Shown here: positions 45,113 through 58,600 of the stretch, one piece after another
How the letters are laid out: each line of letters begins with the position of its first letter
Position numbering within the stretch: the stretch's first letter is position 1
From: Megalonaias nervosa
Taxonomy: Eukaryota; Mollusca; Bivalvia; Unionida; Unionidae
Assembly (NCBI GenBank): GCA_016617855.1
Contig: JAECUM010001934.1
Coordinates: 94,058-158,057, forward strand
Length of the DNA: 64,000 nt
Direction of reading: 5' to 3'
Notes under the pieces: generated by a model
The model's input: the letters and a program-made list of their open reading frames with translations, nothing else
Databases searched by the model: none
What the model was told of the DNA's origin: nothing
Translations under genes and position numbers: made by a program

Positions 45113-45361
45113 ATAGCTTTTTTAAAATTATTATTATTATCATGATATATATATATATATTCAGGCCACTGGAGAACTTTCCATTATTTATATTCATCTA
45201 CAATATTAAAAAAGGCATTTTTATCTTAAATTTGTATGTGTTTATCTTTTTTTAACCAAATACAATATTTTTGGTTTTCTCTGTATTGATTGCAAGTTTC
45301 CAGTTATCCCAACATCTACTAAACATATTAGGGTATATTGCACATCAGCAGGATTATCTGT

Positions 45362-45438
45362 GACAAGTATAGTGTCATCGTATATGCGACAAGTACAGTG
45401 TCATCTTATATGCGACAAGTATAGTGTCATCTTATCTG
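45362..45438. repeat. 26-bp tandem repeat of the RT catalytic box
   Basis: Three copies of GACAAGTATAGTGTCATCTT plus six bases lie left of the solo LTR, with a fourth at about 46404-46429. On the minus strand each copy spells the DDT-I/L-V-A segment of the LINE reverse transcriptase. The 26-bp period is not a codon multiple. Confidence 0.8.
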
Positions 45439-46399
45439 TGTTACGTATCGGCTCGTTCAAAGTAACACAAAGAAAGAGTGAAGACAACAAGCTTTGTAAA
45501 TTTTAACAAAATTAAATTTATTTCCCTAGAAAACACGGTGAAAAGATAAATATGTGAAACAAGACTTACGATTTACGAAGATCCAAAAATATGTTCTAAA
45601 TTTGTGAAAACACATAAGTCCTGTGAATAAACAGTTCTAAATTGATACATTCTGAATCTCAGTTCCGATCCAAGATGGCGGATGATGAAAGCTAACACAG
45701 AATGTCCAGAATTTTCACTGTAAAGCACAATTTGTATTGTTCTGTTCCGATTTAGAAATTTCATCAAATGTCTTTGTCCAAAGCCAGTAGTGTTGTTCTC
45801 CAGGGAAAATAATTATTTAGAAAGTAGATGAAATACAGCTACCACCACTAACAACACACATGTTGTTCCTAACACGTACGAATGAACAAACACCTCTTTC
45901 CAGCACAGAAATACCTTTTCCTTAAGGTAATAGAAACTCTAAGATGTTATGATGTGACTCTCAAGTATAACTGACTACGACTATGACCACGACTATCTCA
46001 ATGACTAAATATTTCTTACAGGTAACTGAGCATTTAAAACAAGCTAATGCGTCATTACATGTACACATGCACGAAGTACACGTGTGATTTCGCAATCCAT
46101 CTGGACATTACGAAAGCGTAAACAAGTAATAACGTGGTCCCAGCCAATCATTTACACAGCTCTTTCTCACTGTTTACTTGATACGAAAAACCGTCATGCA
46201 AAAATCGTGCTTACACGAGTCACATTTACGTTTTAAATAAATATGATGTTTCTAACAAACTATTAGACCTTGCTAACATAATCATCACCATAATAATAAT
46301 AATAATAACATTTAGTGGTATAAAAAAATAAAAATGAAACAAAGAATTAGAAGAATTTAAATTTTAACACATGTGTAATTTAACTACAGGGTCGTAACA
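45439..46399. mobile_element. Solo LTR, 961 bp
   Basis: Starts TGTTACGTATCGG and ends GGGTCGTAACA, giving TG...CA ends with a TGTTACG/CGTAACA inverted terminus. Flanked by TCTG at 45435-45438 and 46400-46403 (4-bp duplication). No internal coding region remains. LTRs beginning TGTTACG are common in gypsy elements. It interrupts the LINE relic. Confidence 0.78.
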
Positions 46400-47829
46400 T
46401 CTGCGACTTGTATAGTGTCATCAGCGTATAAAAGCAGCATAACATTCAACATATTTACAAATTCTGATTCTTGGGATGGTAGAGCGCAACCTCTACACAC
46501 ACTTACCAGTAAAAATGATTCTAGATTATTTAGGGATAGAGAGTACAATAATGAAAATAAATTTTCCCCTTGTCTTACACCTTTTCACACGATGAAAAAA
46601 AAAAAAAAAACCGGAAAATTATTTATTTACACGGACACATGATTTGATATCATTATAAATACTCAGTATAAAATTAATACACTTTTTCCTGATGCCTACT
46701 TAATCAAATATGAATGAGATAATAATACACAATTTAAAAATGAACAAAAGTACAAAAACAGTTTCTTTCTGCACTGTCGAATAAATTCAGTTAGTCTCAA
46801 GAAAAGAAAGATATTGTCTATTATGGAACAGACATTCCTGAATCCATCTTGAGTAAGAATTAAGAAATTCTGATAATCTTAACTTTAAAAACTTTACCAA
46901 AACAGCTAACTAAAGTAAAAGGTCCATAATTTTGCATATTGGTTTTGTCACCTTTATTTTTATAAATTGGCACAACATCGGATACGAAGCCAGTATTCAA
47001 GATTATATCAAAAAAGTTTTACATACAAATTTAACATTTCCGAAATGGCGTTTTTATACATTCAATTAATACATTATCAACTGAATTTACCTTACTTTTC
47101 TTCAGACTCTTAGACACTTTTAACATTTTTTCAGCTGCAACTGGGCCATTCAAGCAAGAGTTATCGAATCATCCGCCGCTTGCACCGTTTCTGGAAGTAC
47201 TCTGTCGTCACTGTGTTCGCCGAGTTTATTTCTTTAAAATATTCAGTACATAATTGCAATGCGATACCCTGAACAGGTCTTTTTCTTGCTGACATTATTT
47301 ATCATATTCCAGTATCTCTTTGGATGTTTTGATTGTAAAGTGCATTTTTTTCCCTTTGCAATGACTTTAAAAAAAGACAATAATAAATTTGCAAGAGTTT
47401 TCTTATACTGTGAACTAGCTGTTACCATATTAACTTTATTCTCTGCAGTTTTTTTCTAATTTCGTAAACCTGCCTATATAAGTGGTACTTTTTCTGGCTT
47501 TCATACACTCATTGCCAAACCATGGCTTAGGATCAGCTTTGTTTCTTTTTCTTGCGTGCGCTCGTGGAATTGTACCTGTATGTCCTTTATGAGAAATTGT
47601 CGATTCAGCAGACCTAATAAAAAATTTACCTGCGTCGTTGATGATTCTATTTACACCGTTTCGTGTTTTATTATCATTACTCCTACGTTCATGCAATCCA
47701 CAATTGACATAATTCAGATTTTCAACATTTATATTTGCCAGGAATTCGTTTTTTTCTCGAACCCACAAACTACTGGTTCTATTGTTTGTAATAGACATAT
47801 TAAGTAAGTGTAGCTGATTACTTCTCATC

Positions 47830-48530
47830 TGGCATGTTAAAACACAGTGAATGTCTGATTACTTCTAATCTGGCATGTTAAAACACAGTGAACGTCTGAA
47901 TATAAAGAAATAAAATCAAGCTTCATAAGTTTTTAACAACTGGAAACCAAGTAAAGTCGTCACTAGATAATCTGAACAACACAGTTCGCTGATTATACTA
48001 CACAGTTTAGCGTAAGTATCATATCTTGTACACTCCAATTTTGTTTTGTATGTCCCAAAGCAATGTGGCGGTGCACGCTAGTTCTTGTGGGTAAATGAAA
48101 TCAAATTCTATTTATAGCCAAAAAGGTGAATTCCTAACCTACCCTAAGTGGCTGAAAGGGTCTCATCATCGAAGGAAATCTCAGCACCGATATCAGTAGT
48201 ATGGCCACAAAGACAGGACATTCATATGCTCATTACAATATTTGTCACGAGTATTTTAAATACGACAGTACATGCCTGTTCTTTTAATTCAATAAACTAA
48301 GAACATAATCTTGTTTATTTTCAAAAAATTGTCAACTGTCAACTAGCTATATAGTAGCTTCTTACGATATTGCGGGTTCTAGACCGAAATCGTACTGACA
48401 TTGATTAAGACAGTTCTATACAAAATGTACAAGAAAAGTCAATATTCACTCCGGGACCCCATGGAAACACGGACTGTCGTTCATGGACATAAATGACATT
48501 TTTAGTGTTCTTAAAGATCCCTTCACAGTT
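47830..48530. other. Non-coding; short tandem duplication
   Basis: A 37-bp duplication at about 47820-47893 (TGATTACTTCTCATCTGGCA and following). Otherwise nothing recognised. Confidence 0.5.
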
Positions 48531-48542
48531 TTCAATAAAATA

Positions 48543-48864
48543 CAGTCTGATTAAAATCAGATCTCCCCTGTCCTACGTGAAGATCTGACGACGACCACTT
48601 AAGGGTCATGTTCTGGTGAATTCTGAATTAGCCAATGGAAATGCGGCTTTCAAACATCTGAAAGTGAATCAAAATTGTTCGGTACACATTCATGTTTTTC
48701 ATCCACAGTACTCTGTCTCCAAACGCGATGATATAAGATTTCATCTGATTGGTTGAAAAAAATTAGCGATTATGGCAATAATATATCTTACCAGAACCTG
48801 ACCCCTAAACGGTCGCTATCAGATCCTCATGTATAACAGCGGATATCTGATTTTAATCAGACTG
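48543..48864. mobile_element. MITE, 322 bp, with 10-bp target duplication (MULE-type?)
   Basis: Ends CAGTCTGATTAAAATCAGAT and ATCTGATTTTAATCAGACTG are perfect 20-bp inverted repeats. CAATAAAATA occurs at 48533-48542 and 48865-48874. A 9-10-bp duplication suggests a Mutator-like transposase; the element is non-coding. Confidence 0.88.
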
Positions 48865-48874
48865 CAATAAAATA

Positions 48875-49905
48875 CCAACGCATCCAAAGGATGGCAATTA
48901 TTTTGTGACAGACAATACATCCAACGTACAAAGGCTTCTCCTGATGGAAAGGAAACGTTTAAAGGAGAATTACATGGACTGAAAGTTGCTTCACTTCCCT
49001 GGAACTTTCTCAAGACATAGCCATTGCTGAATACATAAGCACGTTTATGGTGTCAGGGGATAGTTTCATAAATTGGCCCCTGTCAAATTTCTTAACTTAA
49101 GGCTATGTTGTGGCTATTTCAGCTATTATTGTTTACTAATTAAAGATATGGATATATTTCTGAACTGGGTGTTTCGGGCTTGTGTTGTTCTTGAAATTGA
49201 TGTCAGGCATGTACACCTTCCATGGTTACTCTGCAGTATGCAGATAGTGATACACGAATAGTTGGCTAGGAAGAAGAGCAAGCCTCCCATAGCAATAAAC
49301 ACGTAGGTTCGGGGCAAGTAGTATATCTCAAAAACGGCTTGGATGACAACTACTTTAAATTGCATCAGCCTATTTAGTACACATTGTTTTGCAAAATTAT
49401 CATCAGAGAAGATGGCTTGTGTTTGCACTGTGAGCATCACATGGTGTCAAAAATGACCTTCGGACGTGAAATATATAGGTATAAATTTGGGGTTGGGGTG
49501 CATAAACTTCTTTATTTGAACTGCCATTGACTTCTCTGGTCAAGTGAATAATATTCTTATGCTTTACTTTAATATAACTATCCAAAAATATTTGCCTTTT
49601 TGATCTGACTTGTGTATTTTATTTTTTACGATTTTTTGTACTAGGCCGGTGAACGCGGCATTAAATCTGTGCATAAAAACTGTCCCTGCCACCTTACGCA
49701 TAGAGAGTGTCATGTGTGTGCTATAAAGAAGGAAGGCAACAGTAACTACACCCGGATGAAACCGGCTATGAATTAACAGAAAAAACTTATAACAACCGAT
49801 AAAGGTAGTGGACAGGTCAATGAATAGAGACATAATAATGAATAAGATAAGTAACGCAATGGAAGGCAACTGACAAATATGAAATAATGTATCAACAAGT
49901 GGGGA
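48875..49905. other. Non-coding, nothing recognised
   Basis: Several 60-105-codon minus-strand frames (49126-50101) show no domain and no consistent coding pattern. Confidence 0.4.
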
Positions 49906-50870
49906 AAGAAAACTAACGAGGGATCAAACAGAGCGGCATACCACATACGCAGTGTGGAAAAGATGACAAAGACATACCCATTGTACAAATTGTAAAACAC
50001 ATCAATGGCTCAAAATATCCACTGAAAGCACCTTTACGGCACGACATATTAAAGACATTTAAAGATTTTGTTGTAAGGGGCTGTGTTTTATAGATTGGCA
50101 AAACTTAAAAACTAGGAGAGTTCCACGTGACGCCAACGGTTTATAAAGACAAATCAGTTGTAAGAAGATTGACCATGGGTCATTCACTGTGTTTCGGGCC
50201 GACTTTTATACACACAAATTCATCAGCAAAGACATATTTATCATTCCTGCACAACACTGCAGATAAACTAAGTAATACTGAACTTTCAAAATTAATTGTA
50301 GGAAGTGACAATGGATTGGCATTCAAAACTGCCATATCCAGATGTCTACCTGGAAGTCCACATGTGATGTCCACAAAGTATTTCCAAAAAATGCTGGCAA
50401 GTACATGGAGGACAGTTGGATATGCTTTGCAACACAGACAAAACATCACCATGGTCATCTTTGGTAAAGATGGTATCGTTGAATCTACAGATGTCGATAC
50501 ATATTTCACTCGTTTTGACAGACTCCACATGGAAATTGACATTTGGATGAAAGGGGAGTGGTACGTCTTTCAGAACCTATTTTGACCAGAAACTGCAGCC
50601 GCTTCAGGAAAAATATGTAATAGAACCGGCTAGGAAAGGTCGAATTCCGTCTAATTGGACAAATAACAATTCGGAAAGTGCTAACCCTATTTTGAAGACT
50701 GCGGTCGACTGTAAGTTCGGGATCTTCTAAAGTCCATCAAAACGCTGTACGACATTATGCGATGTGAAGAAGTAGAGAGTTGTCAAGCAATAAGGAACAT
50801 AGGCAATTACAAGTTAAAAGAAATGTTCTTGCACCATTATATAGACTTGGATAGATGGATATATTTCTAG
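49906..50870 (+). pseudogene. MULE-like transposase relic
   Basis: The central ORF (50127-50585) contains FGPTFIHTNSSAKTYLSFL, then GSDNGLAFKTAI, resembling the catalytic-core region of MULE-like proteins common in mollusc genomes. The preceding 200 bp look like a degenerate N-terminal part. Downstream frames (50640-50870) with SNWTNNNSESAN resemble the family's C-terminal part but are broken by stops and a frameshift. It is interpreted as a decayed Mutator-like element; a domesticated gene relic is an alternative. No terminal repeats identified. Confidence 0.5.
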
Positions 50871-52130
50871 GAACAACGAGAACGAGGAGTCTCTTTTATC
50901 AAGCAATAAAGGAAACACATATTCTTGTTGCACTTGTATATTCTTTATGAAAATATTTTAAAGGTGTCGTGTTTTGTACTGATCGATCTTATGACAAAAC
51001 ATTCTAATACTGGTATGTTGTATTCTAAATTTCATTTGCCCTTATCTTTCCTTTGAAACGAGGAATAATGGCATCTGAACAGGTAATAAAGAAATTACCA
51101 GAAAATGGCATTGTATATACCTTACGCTACAGACAATGTGTTTGCCATCTTTCATTTCAAAAAAAGAAATAAATTTTGAATTTGATAAAGAAATAAAGAA
51201 AATAGGATCGTTTTTTTACACCCTTATTCCTTTTTAGCGCAAGTCAATCGACATACGGCAGTATGAACTGACTGGCCGTAGGACCAAAATGTCATGAAAA
51301 TTCAAGCTGAAAATGCATTGGTCAATGTGTTTTCATTATCTTTCATTAAGAAAAAGAATTACTGAATTTGAAAACTAAAGAAAATACGAGTTCTCTTCAC
51401 ACATGTTTCAGAAGTACAGCACAAGAATATTTTGTTTTAGAAGTACAGCTAAACCTGTCTGTACAAACCTCACACCCAAAATGTGATGTCTCCTCAATTG
51501 CAATATAATTTTTAAGAAAACTGAATGCTAGTTGAATTCAAGAGATTAAAATCTACTAAGTCAATCTAGTGCCAAAACTTCGTAAAATATGGTCCAAATC
51601 TGCAGATGATCAAACTCACAATTTTGTTAACGTCAGTCTTTTAAGGAAATTATATTGCTATGAAACAAAAGACGTGGATGCTTGAGTGTTTAGAATACTT
51701 TGGGATGCATGGGTATTCAATATCAGTCAAGGGCCATAACTTTGTAAAAATAAAGTCAAAATATGATCATCACTCTCATCTGAGACCGTGTATTAGTAAA
51801 TGTGCTTGAGATCAAGCCAAAAAGTAAATTCTGTAAATCTGTGTCCCCCTACATACCATGGTTAGGTTATAAAATTCACTAACACGAAATATAACTATAA
51901 CCTTCAAGACACAGTTATAATGTTACTGGGCAGACACTGAAAGTAACGCTTCACTGCCATCTTAATAAGCATTAGAAGTAATTAAGCAGTGATGCTGACC
52001 TTATAGATAAGACCTTGACTGTCTTACATGAGATCAGGGTGCCAAGATTTGGGGTAGGGAGGTGTCAGGTTATTCATTTACTATCATTAAGTATGTAGAG
52101 TAAATAATGGAATTAATAAATTATCAAGCC
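50871..52130. other. Non-coding, nothing recognised
   Basis: AT-rich sequence without supported features. Confidence 0.5.
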
Positions 52131-52131
52131 T

Positions 52132-52231
<100 letters not shown>

Positions 52232-52962
52232 TATACTAAGCTGTATCCTTTGATCTTAACAGTTGTTAAGTAAGAAAGCAGAAGGGCAAATAAACTACTG
52301 ACCTGTGACCATGATCTTGAAGGTAGAACCAACAATGTGGTATGAACACCTTTTAATGATGATATGTAGTTATACAAAGTTGTATCCCTTCATCTCAAAT
52401 GACTCTCAAATTTTAAAGTGTAATAAAAATATTTGATTTCTATTCCATGACACTGATCTCAAAGGTTACAAGCCTGACTACAAAGTTTCATGTCCTAACC
52501 TCAAATAATATAAACATTCTAGAGCAGCAGGTGGAATGGAATGTAAAATATTGAGCCATGACCTAGATCTTGATGATAGGACCCTCAATGTGGTATGTTA
52601 TACGCCTTCTGTACCTCACCTATAAACAAAGCTAATTTCATCCTTTGATCCCAAGTCACAAAAATCAAAATGGGTGATACAACTCAATCGGAACTTCTTC
52701 ACAAGGGCGGGGAAAACAATGTGTTCAGAAGCTATTGAGGTGTCTAAGCTCTTCAAGGACCATAATTCCTGCAAAACAATCTCAAAATATCATGAGACTT
52801 CAATAATAAGAGGAAGCTACACAGCAAAAATTCAAATCAAATAGATATTGTGAATGTCAGAGAGTTCACATACCAGTGAAACAAATACCAACAAGATGCA
52901 AAGTGGACATAACATCACTCACCTGGCTTAACCTAACAGTTCACTTTTTACCACAGGAGTCT

Positions 52963-53375
52963 GCAGTTTTATCAATAAAGCACGACGAAATTTCTGACAA
53001 CATGAAATCACCTTATCGGTATTATAAAATTAGTTTCATGACGTTATTTAGCCCGTGGTAGAAATGGGCTACTTCCTGCAATGAGTTCTGTTTGACAGGG
53101 TTTGTGACCGTAATGGTGAAAATAAAGGTTAATTCGCCTGATTGGATTCATGCTATGGTCGTCCGAGAGTGATGCGTTGGTACGTTACTGTTTTTTGAAT
53201 GGATATGTGTAGTTTTTCAGTCTTCTTGCGATTCTGAAGCGATAAAAGACGCTTGAGAAAAGTCGAATCGAGCGGAGGGTTGTGGTCACGCTTGCATTCC
53301 TTGTGTTAATTTATAATACCGATAAGGTGATTTCATGTTGTCAGAAATTTCGTCGTGCTTTATTGATAAAACTGC
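52963..53375. repeat. 66-bp near-perfect inverted repeat around a 281-bp spacer
   Basis: Arms 52963-53028 and 53310-53375 (GCAGTTTTATCAATAAAGCA ... with its reverse complement ending AACTGC) are near-identical. It could be a foldback/MITE-type element. No clear target duplication was seen. Confidence 0.85.
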
Positions 53376-54580
53376 ATACTCATGTGCTTTTTACTAAACA
53401 TGGTTATATAGTATTCCAAGAAAACAACTGATGTAAAATTTCTTCCAAACCTTAAATCATGTATATTTTAACTATTTTACTATAGTCTGGTAAAAAGATA
53501 ATCCTTTCCAATGCTAAAGGCATAATTAATATGCAAAGTCTCTTGCACATAATCGAAGTCATCCAAGAGCTTTAAAAGTGAAGTTTACAGACAAGGCTTA
53601 AAAATTTAATCTGTGATCTTGAAAATCATGGCTTTCACAAAACTGAAATAATGTGTGGGGTATTCAGTAGAAAAATATATTAGGGCGTTTTTGTAATTAA
53701 AAGTTCAAAATATAAAATATACATTTCCAAAAATGTTGACAAATATAAGAAATGGCATAAAATAATGCACTCTAAATTTGAAAACAAATAATGGCCAAGT
53801 TTCAGGCACTTTAACATTGCATTACCAGTAAGAAACTATTTCATGAAATATATTAGAGTTGCTTCCAAATATTTAAGAATTTCTGATGCATTTTACAAGA
53901 AAGCTGTTTTAATCAGAGACAAATCAATATAAAAAAATCATTTATTGCACACAAAAATCTATAATGGTGTAATGAAAATCTAAACCTTACTCAAAACGCT
54001 GTGTAGAGTTTATGCCAGCCAACAATTGTACATTTTCTCTAACAATATTTCTTTACTATATTTTTCTTCAGTTATAAATTACAAAATGATGATATAAGTG
54101 TATATCCCAAGTCTGTTCAAATCTGATTTAAAAAGCATAGCCTCCAGAGTAGTAACAAGCAAATGTGAACAGATGGAGGGACAATGGACAGAGTGCATAC
54201 CACAAATTCATTTAGCCATATGGCCAGGTGGGCTAAAAGAATAAACTTGCCATCGAACTCATCCGAAACCTTGTTGAGGTTAAGCAATAAGCTTCAGTCA
54301 ATTTGACTGAAAACTACAATAAATATTGGGATGCTTGAGTTTTCACAAGCTTGTGGAATGTTTCTTACAAGTCAATCAAGAGCCCTAACCTCTGTAAAAT
54401 ATAGTCAAGACAAATGCAAGGCAATGAAAAGAACTCTAACCAAAACATGAAAGCAAATCTTCAATGACTGGCCCTGACCCCAAGGTCACATGGGTAAGAA
54501 ATCATATGACAAAACTGTCTGAGCTTTATAATGATTCCGCATATGTATGAACAAAATCCATCAACTGGTTTAGGAAATAT
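53376..54580. other. Non-coding, nothing recognised
   Basis: AT-rich; contains short diverged phrases also found near 56150-56250 (ATAATTAATATGCAAAGTCT), suggesting an old dispersed repeat. Confidence 0.4.
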
Positions 54581-54590
54581 AAGCAAATGA

Positions 54591-54841
54591 TGTTGTTGTT
54601 GTTGTTGTTGTTGTAGGGTTTAACGCCATTTCTCAGCACAAGATAGGCTATATATGGAGGCCAGGATAAATGGTGGAGGAAGAACCCAGGAAAACCCCGG
54701 AAAGAACCACTGACCCACGAGAAGCTACTGGCAAGCTTTCTCACATACCCACATTGGCCGAACCCGAGACTCGAACCCACAAAGACAGAGGTGAGATGGC
54801 AGTGATCGGTAACGGTGTGTGCTTTATACCACTCAGCCTCT
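54591..54841 (-). mobile_element. SINE family 1, full-length copy
   Basis: (TTG)n tail, TAGGGTTTAACGCCATTTCT block and minus-strand tRNA-like head. AAGCAAATGA is duplicated at 54581-54590 and 54842-54851. Confidence 0.9.
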
Positions 54842-54851
54842 AAGCAAATGA

Positions 54852-57060
54852 AACAAGTGGGCCTCATTTCACTCACTTGAACTTGGTACATGAACCATGA
54901 ACAAATGTTGTACCACAGTATACCGCAGTATTTTTAACATACTGCAATATGTACTACAGTATACCACAATAATAATAGGAAGCAATAATTTCATGTTCTG
55001 GAGGAGAGACCTGACACCTTGTTAATAGAAAATTTAATTCTGTCAATAGCTGCAACAAATATCTTGGGCTGTTTTACAGCAAAATAACAGCACAATATTT
55101 CCCTTATTTTATTTAAAACAAATTATTATCTTCAGATAAATAGAAAATAAAACATCTCAGCTCAAAAGAAAATTGCAGCCCTCCCTCCATCAAAGAGAAT
55201 TACCTACCAGTAACATTATATGAATTTGTTATGTGTATGTTAATAATTGTACCAGCTGTAACATAAAAACTGAAACTAACATAGGATGATTAAGCTTACA
55301 CTGTAGCTGACACCATGTGAATGGCATGGTGCTGACATTTGAGAGCCTGCTGATACAAAAAGAAAGTGTTGACAATGAAGCTACAATTTACATGCTTCAC
55401 TATTGATATAAGAGACATACAAACTCAGGAAGATGCCAACACCCATACAAGCTGGTTCTCAGTAAACACTTACTCAACAAATGAGAAAATATTTAGTAGA
55501 CTTCAGAAATTGCACAAAACTCAACAAAAAACAAGCCCTCTCCTGAAAATCTTGGGATGATTCGCAGTCCTACAAACAAGGCTGCATGTACATGTACTTA
55601 ACACCATAACATACACTAGTAAAATACTTACCGGTAACTAAGAAATTACTTTATTTTAATCTGAAAATTTTCTAAATGTTGACTTGGTCCAAATATCTTT
55701 CATAACATTCCATTTAGCCACCATGTTGTCATCCACGACACTTGTCAAACATGCAATTAAAGGATTGCAAATCTAATTATATTTGCAATATTTAAAATTA
55801 ATTTGTGACAAATATTTATGTTTTGTAAAACGAAAACATTTTTGAATTACTTTATCATGAAACATAAAAGAATGCTGTCATTATCATTTTTTGAGAACAA
55901 CATGACTCGTACATTCCTTACTGACGGAAACTACAGACGTACTGGTTCAGCAAAAAGGTGCTGTGGTACATGTACTGCTGGAAAAATTACCACGGTAATT
56001 ATTCAGTATACCAGTAATACCATGCACATCTATCTCGTGATTTCACCAAGCAGGCTTATGTAGTACTGTAAGAACACATCCTATGTAAACTATATCCCAA
56101 ACTTGATATCAAGTTTGATTCTACCTAATATATATTATATCCTGATAAAAATTCTTTCTAAAGACTTGGGTATAATTAATATGTGCAGTCTCTTGTTCAT
56201 AAATGAAGTCATCTATGATCTTGATGACTACAAGATGTGTCCAGCGGATATAAAATATCGCCTCAAGAATATTAATAATAACTGCATTGAATCTGATGCA
56301 AGATCAACTCATTATTGTGTACTGATCCTGCTTGCTTTTGAAATGCCAAGACCTAGCTGATACAAGTCCATATTCCACTTTCATCAAAATCGGATATGAA
56401 TTATGGGTAATCAATGCATCTAATCACATGCAAGATCATCTCATAGATATGTATGGGTCTTGCTCATTAATGAAGCAGTCCAAGGTACTCATGATGTAAG
56501 TACATATTCCAAGTTTGATCAAAATATGATAACAAATATGGATGAACAAATGGCAACAAGTTCAGTCGAACAGATGATGGCTCAACTCATTAATATGCCT
56601 GCATTTCGCTCATTATCAAACTTGTACAAGATCTTGGTGATATGAACCTACATTCCAAGTTTGATAGAGCAAATGGATTGTAAGAACTGCCTCCAGAGAG
56701 GTAACAAACTCAGCCAATCAAATTCAAAATTTCTACAGTGGACATGTGTAGTCGCTAATCTTTACCCATCTCTACAGTAGCTATGGATACTTGGTAATGA
56801 AGATTTAATAACAAAGTAAAATAAACAAATGTACTTTACTAAATATCCTAAATGATCAGAACACATTTATCATAATATTCGCAACTGGGATCACGACATT
56901 AAATGATCCGTCTTTAGAGTGATACTGTTTTTAATTAAAATGGCTTGTCCTGGTTGATTTATTCCAAGAAAATGGGACTGACATTATCAAAAAACATGCT
57001 ACATTTGCATGATTTATATGACTAAATTATATAAGGTACAAAGTAATGCATTATTACATG
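54852..57060. other. Non-coding, nothing recognised
   Basis: No supported gene. Diverged repeated phrases around 56150-56660 resemble those near 53520. Confidence 0.4.
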
Positions 57061-57072
57061 CACAGTGCATTA

Positions 57073-57160
57073 AAGAGAAGTTTCCTGCATGAAAAGTATA
57101 TATACCGGTGTGTGCGTGTGTGTATGTATCTACATATATACACATGCACAAACCCACACC

Positions 57161-57227
<67 letters not shown>

Positions 57228-57245
57228 TACAGGAAACTTCTCTTT
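57073..57245. repeat. Microsatellite inside a short inverted repeat
   Basis: AAAGAGAAGTTTCCTG near 57073 and CAGGAAACTTCTCTTTT near 57230 are inverted. They enclose a GT/TA-rich microsatellite, with a second inverted pair ACCGGTGTG / CACACCGGT near 57106 and 57155. Confidence 0.8.
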
Positions 57246-58079
57246 TGAGCACTGGGTTCATTATATATCAGTATTCAAAACAATCATTTTTTATCTTTCA
57301 AGAGAAAAAAAAACATTTTTATTACATAGGATCTTCCTGAAGATTACTGAAATTTGAAGCCTTTACATTTTTGCAACTGGAACTTTTTATTTTATCTTGA
57401 AGAACTGTTCATATTTAAGGGTTCTGGAATGAGTTTATCTTCAAAACTTTTTTGAAAATTTTCCCCGTAAATCTATAGAATAAAACTCCCAATCAGTGAA
57501 ATAAGAACTGAGCTGGCATGCCATTTAACCATACATATGCAAATTTCAAGCCATAGTATACAGTGTGACTAGACTACATGAAAAATGTACCAAATCTACA
57601 TGTGTACACCATTGTATTTTGTTATATTCCTTCATGACAGGCTGGAATATGTAGAACAACACATTACAGAAATAATACCCAATATCATTCTGCTCTTATA
57701 TAACAGTGTATGCACTTGGTAGATGTATATGTGAAAAGAAAATTGCTTCTTGTTCTACAGCACACTGCAAAAAAAACAACAGTGTTTATAAAACACATAT
57801 CCCTACACTCCCATGCTTTGTCCCACTCATCCCAAAAATGCTATCCTAGTGTCTAATCCAAGAGGAGTCACGAACAGGACTGTGGCCAATTTTAATTGCA
57901 TCTCTGAATTTATCCTTTCATGCCCAGTAACGGTAAATATTCTTACAGAATGGTGATCTCAACAGGTTTGATCCAGGGGTTAAGTTCTTGAGAGTAGAGA
58001 TGGTTCCTGGGGCCAATGCCATTTGCTTGTATAAATTTGTCTGTTCATACATTCCTTTTTAGTATACCTAGTGTCTTCT
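57246..58079. other. Non-coding, nothing recognised
   Basis: No features supported. Confidence 0.5.
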
Positions 58080-58600
58080 TTTATATAGTTTATATTACCC
58101 ATAGTGGGATATTGTTGTGCAATCTGGAGTAATAATGCCTCTAATTCAAACATAACACAACTTTTAAGGCTCCAAAAGAGGGCTTGCCATTTAATTCTTG
58201 AACAACGTGTAGACAAGAGTAATATAAAAATTTTACCAATACATGAAACAATATTTCTTAGAAAGGCCAAATTTATGTATAAAGTGTTCAGAAAAAGCCA
58301 TTCCTATCTACCGAAGCAATATCCTTCACCAAAGAGATCCTGATATTATTCCAAATTTAAGGTCTGTTGGAAGAAAAATTTACGTTATACCAGAGCCAAA
58401 GAAGGAATGGTTAAAAAGTCCTTTCAATATACCCATCATTGGTATGGAACATTATTCCCAGTGACATAAAACAGGCTACTAGCATTTCTTCATTTCCTAA
58501 TCAATGTCTTATTTTAATGAACACTGAAGACATTCAAACAGGTCTAAGTAATATAAATGCCTCTTGCTCTTCCCTGCTTAGACATCTTTATACAGATGAT
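58080..58600 (+). pseudogene. LINE reverse-transcriptase C-terminal fragment
   Basis: Open frame 58104-58343 has YCCAIWSNNASNSNITQLLR, LQKRACHLIL and LPIHETIFLRKAKFMYKV, the typical C-terminal part of invertebrate LINE (Jockey/CR1-like) ORF2 proteins. It continues in other frames to about 58600. 5'-truncated and frameshifted. Confidence 0.8.

Larger units (their letters stand above)
45230..47828 (-). pseudogene. LINE (Jockey/CR1-like) ORF2 relic, split by a solo LTR
   Basis: Minus strand. The 47828-47243 part encodes the linker between endonuclease and reverse transcriptase (KPWFGNECMKARKS, then PKRYWNMIN). Around 46920-46990 are KGDKTNMQNYGPITL-like RT residues. Near 46410-46430 and 45360-45440 is the YADDT catalytic box, followed near 45300 by downstream RT residues. 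Stops and frameshifts are frequent. A solo LTR (45439-46399) lies inside the catalytic-box region. It encoded the reverse transcriptase of a non-LTR retrotransposon; now dead. Confidence 0.75.
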
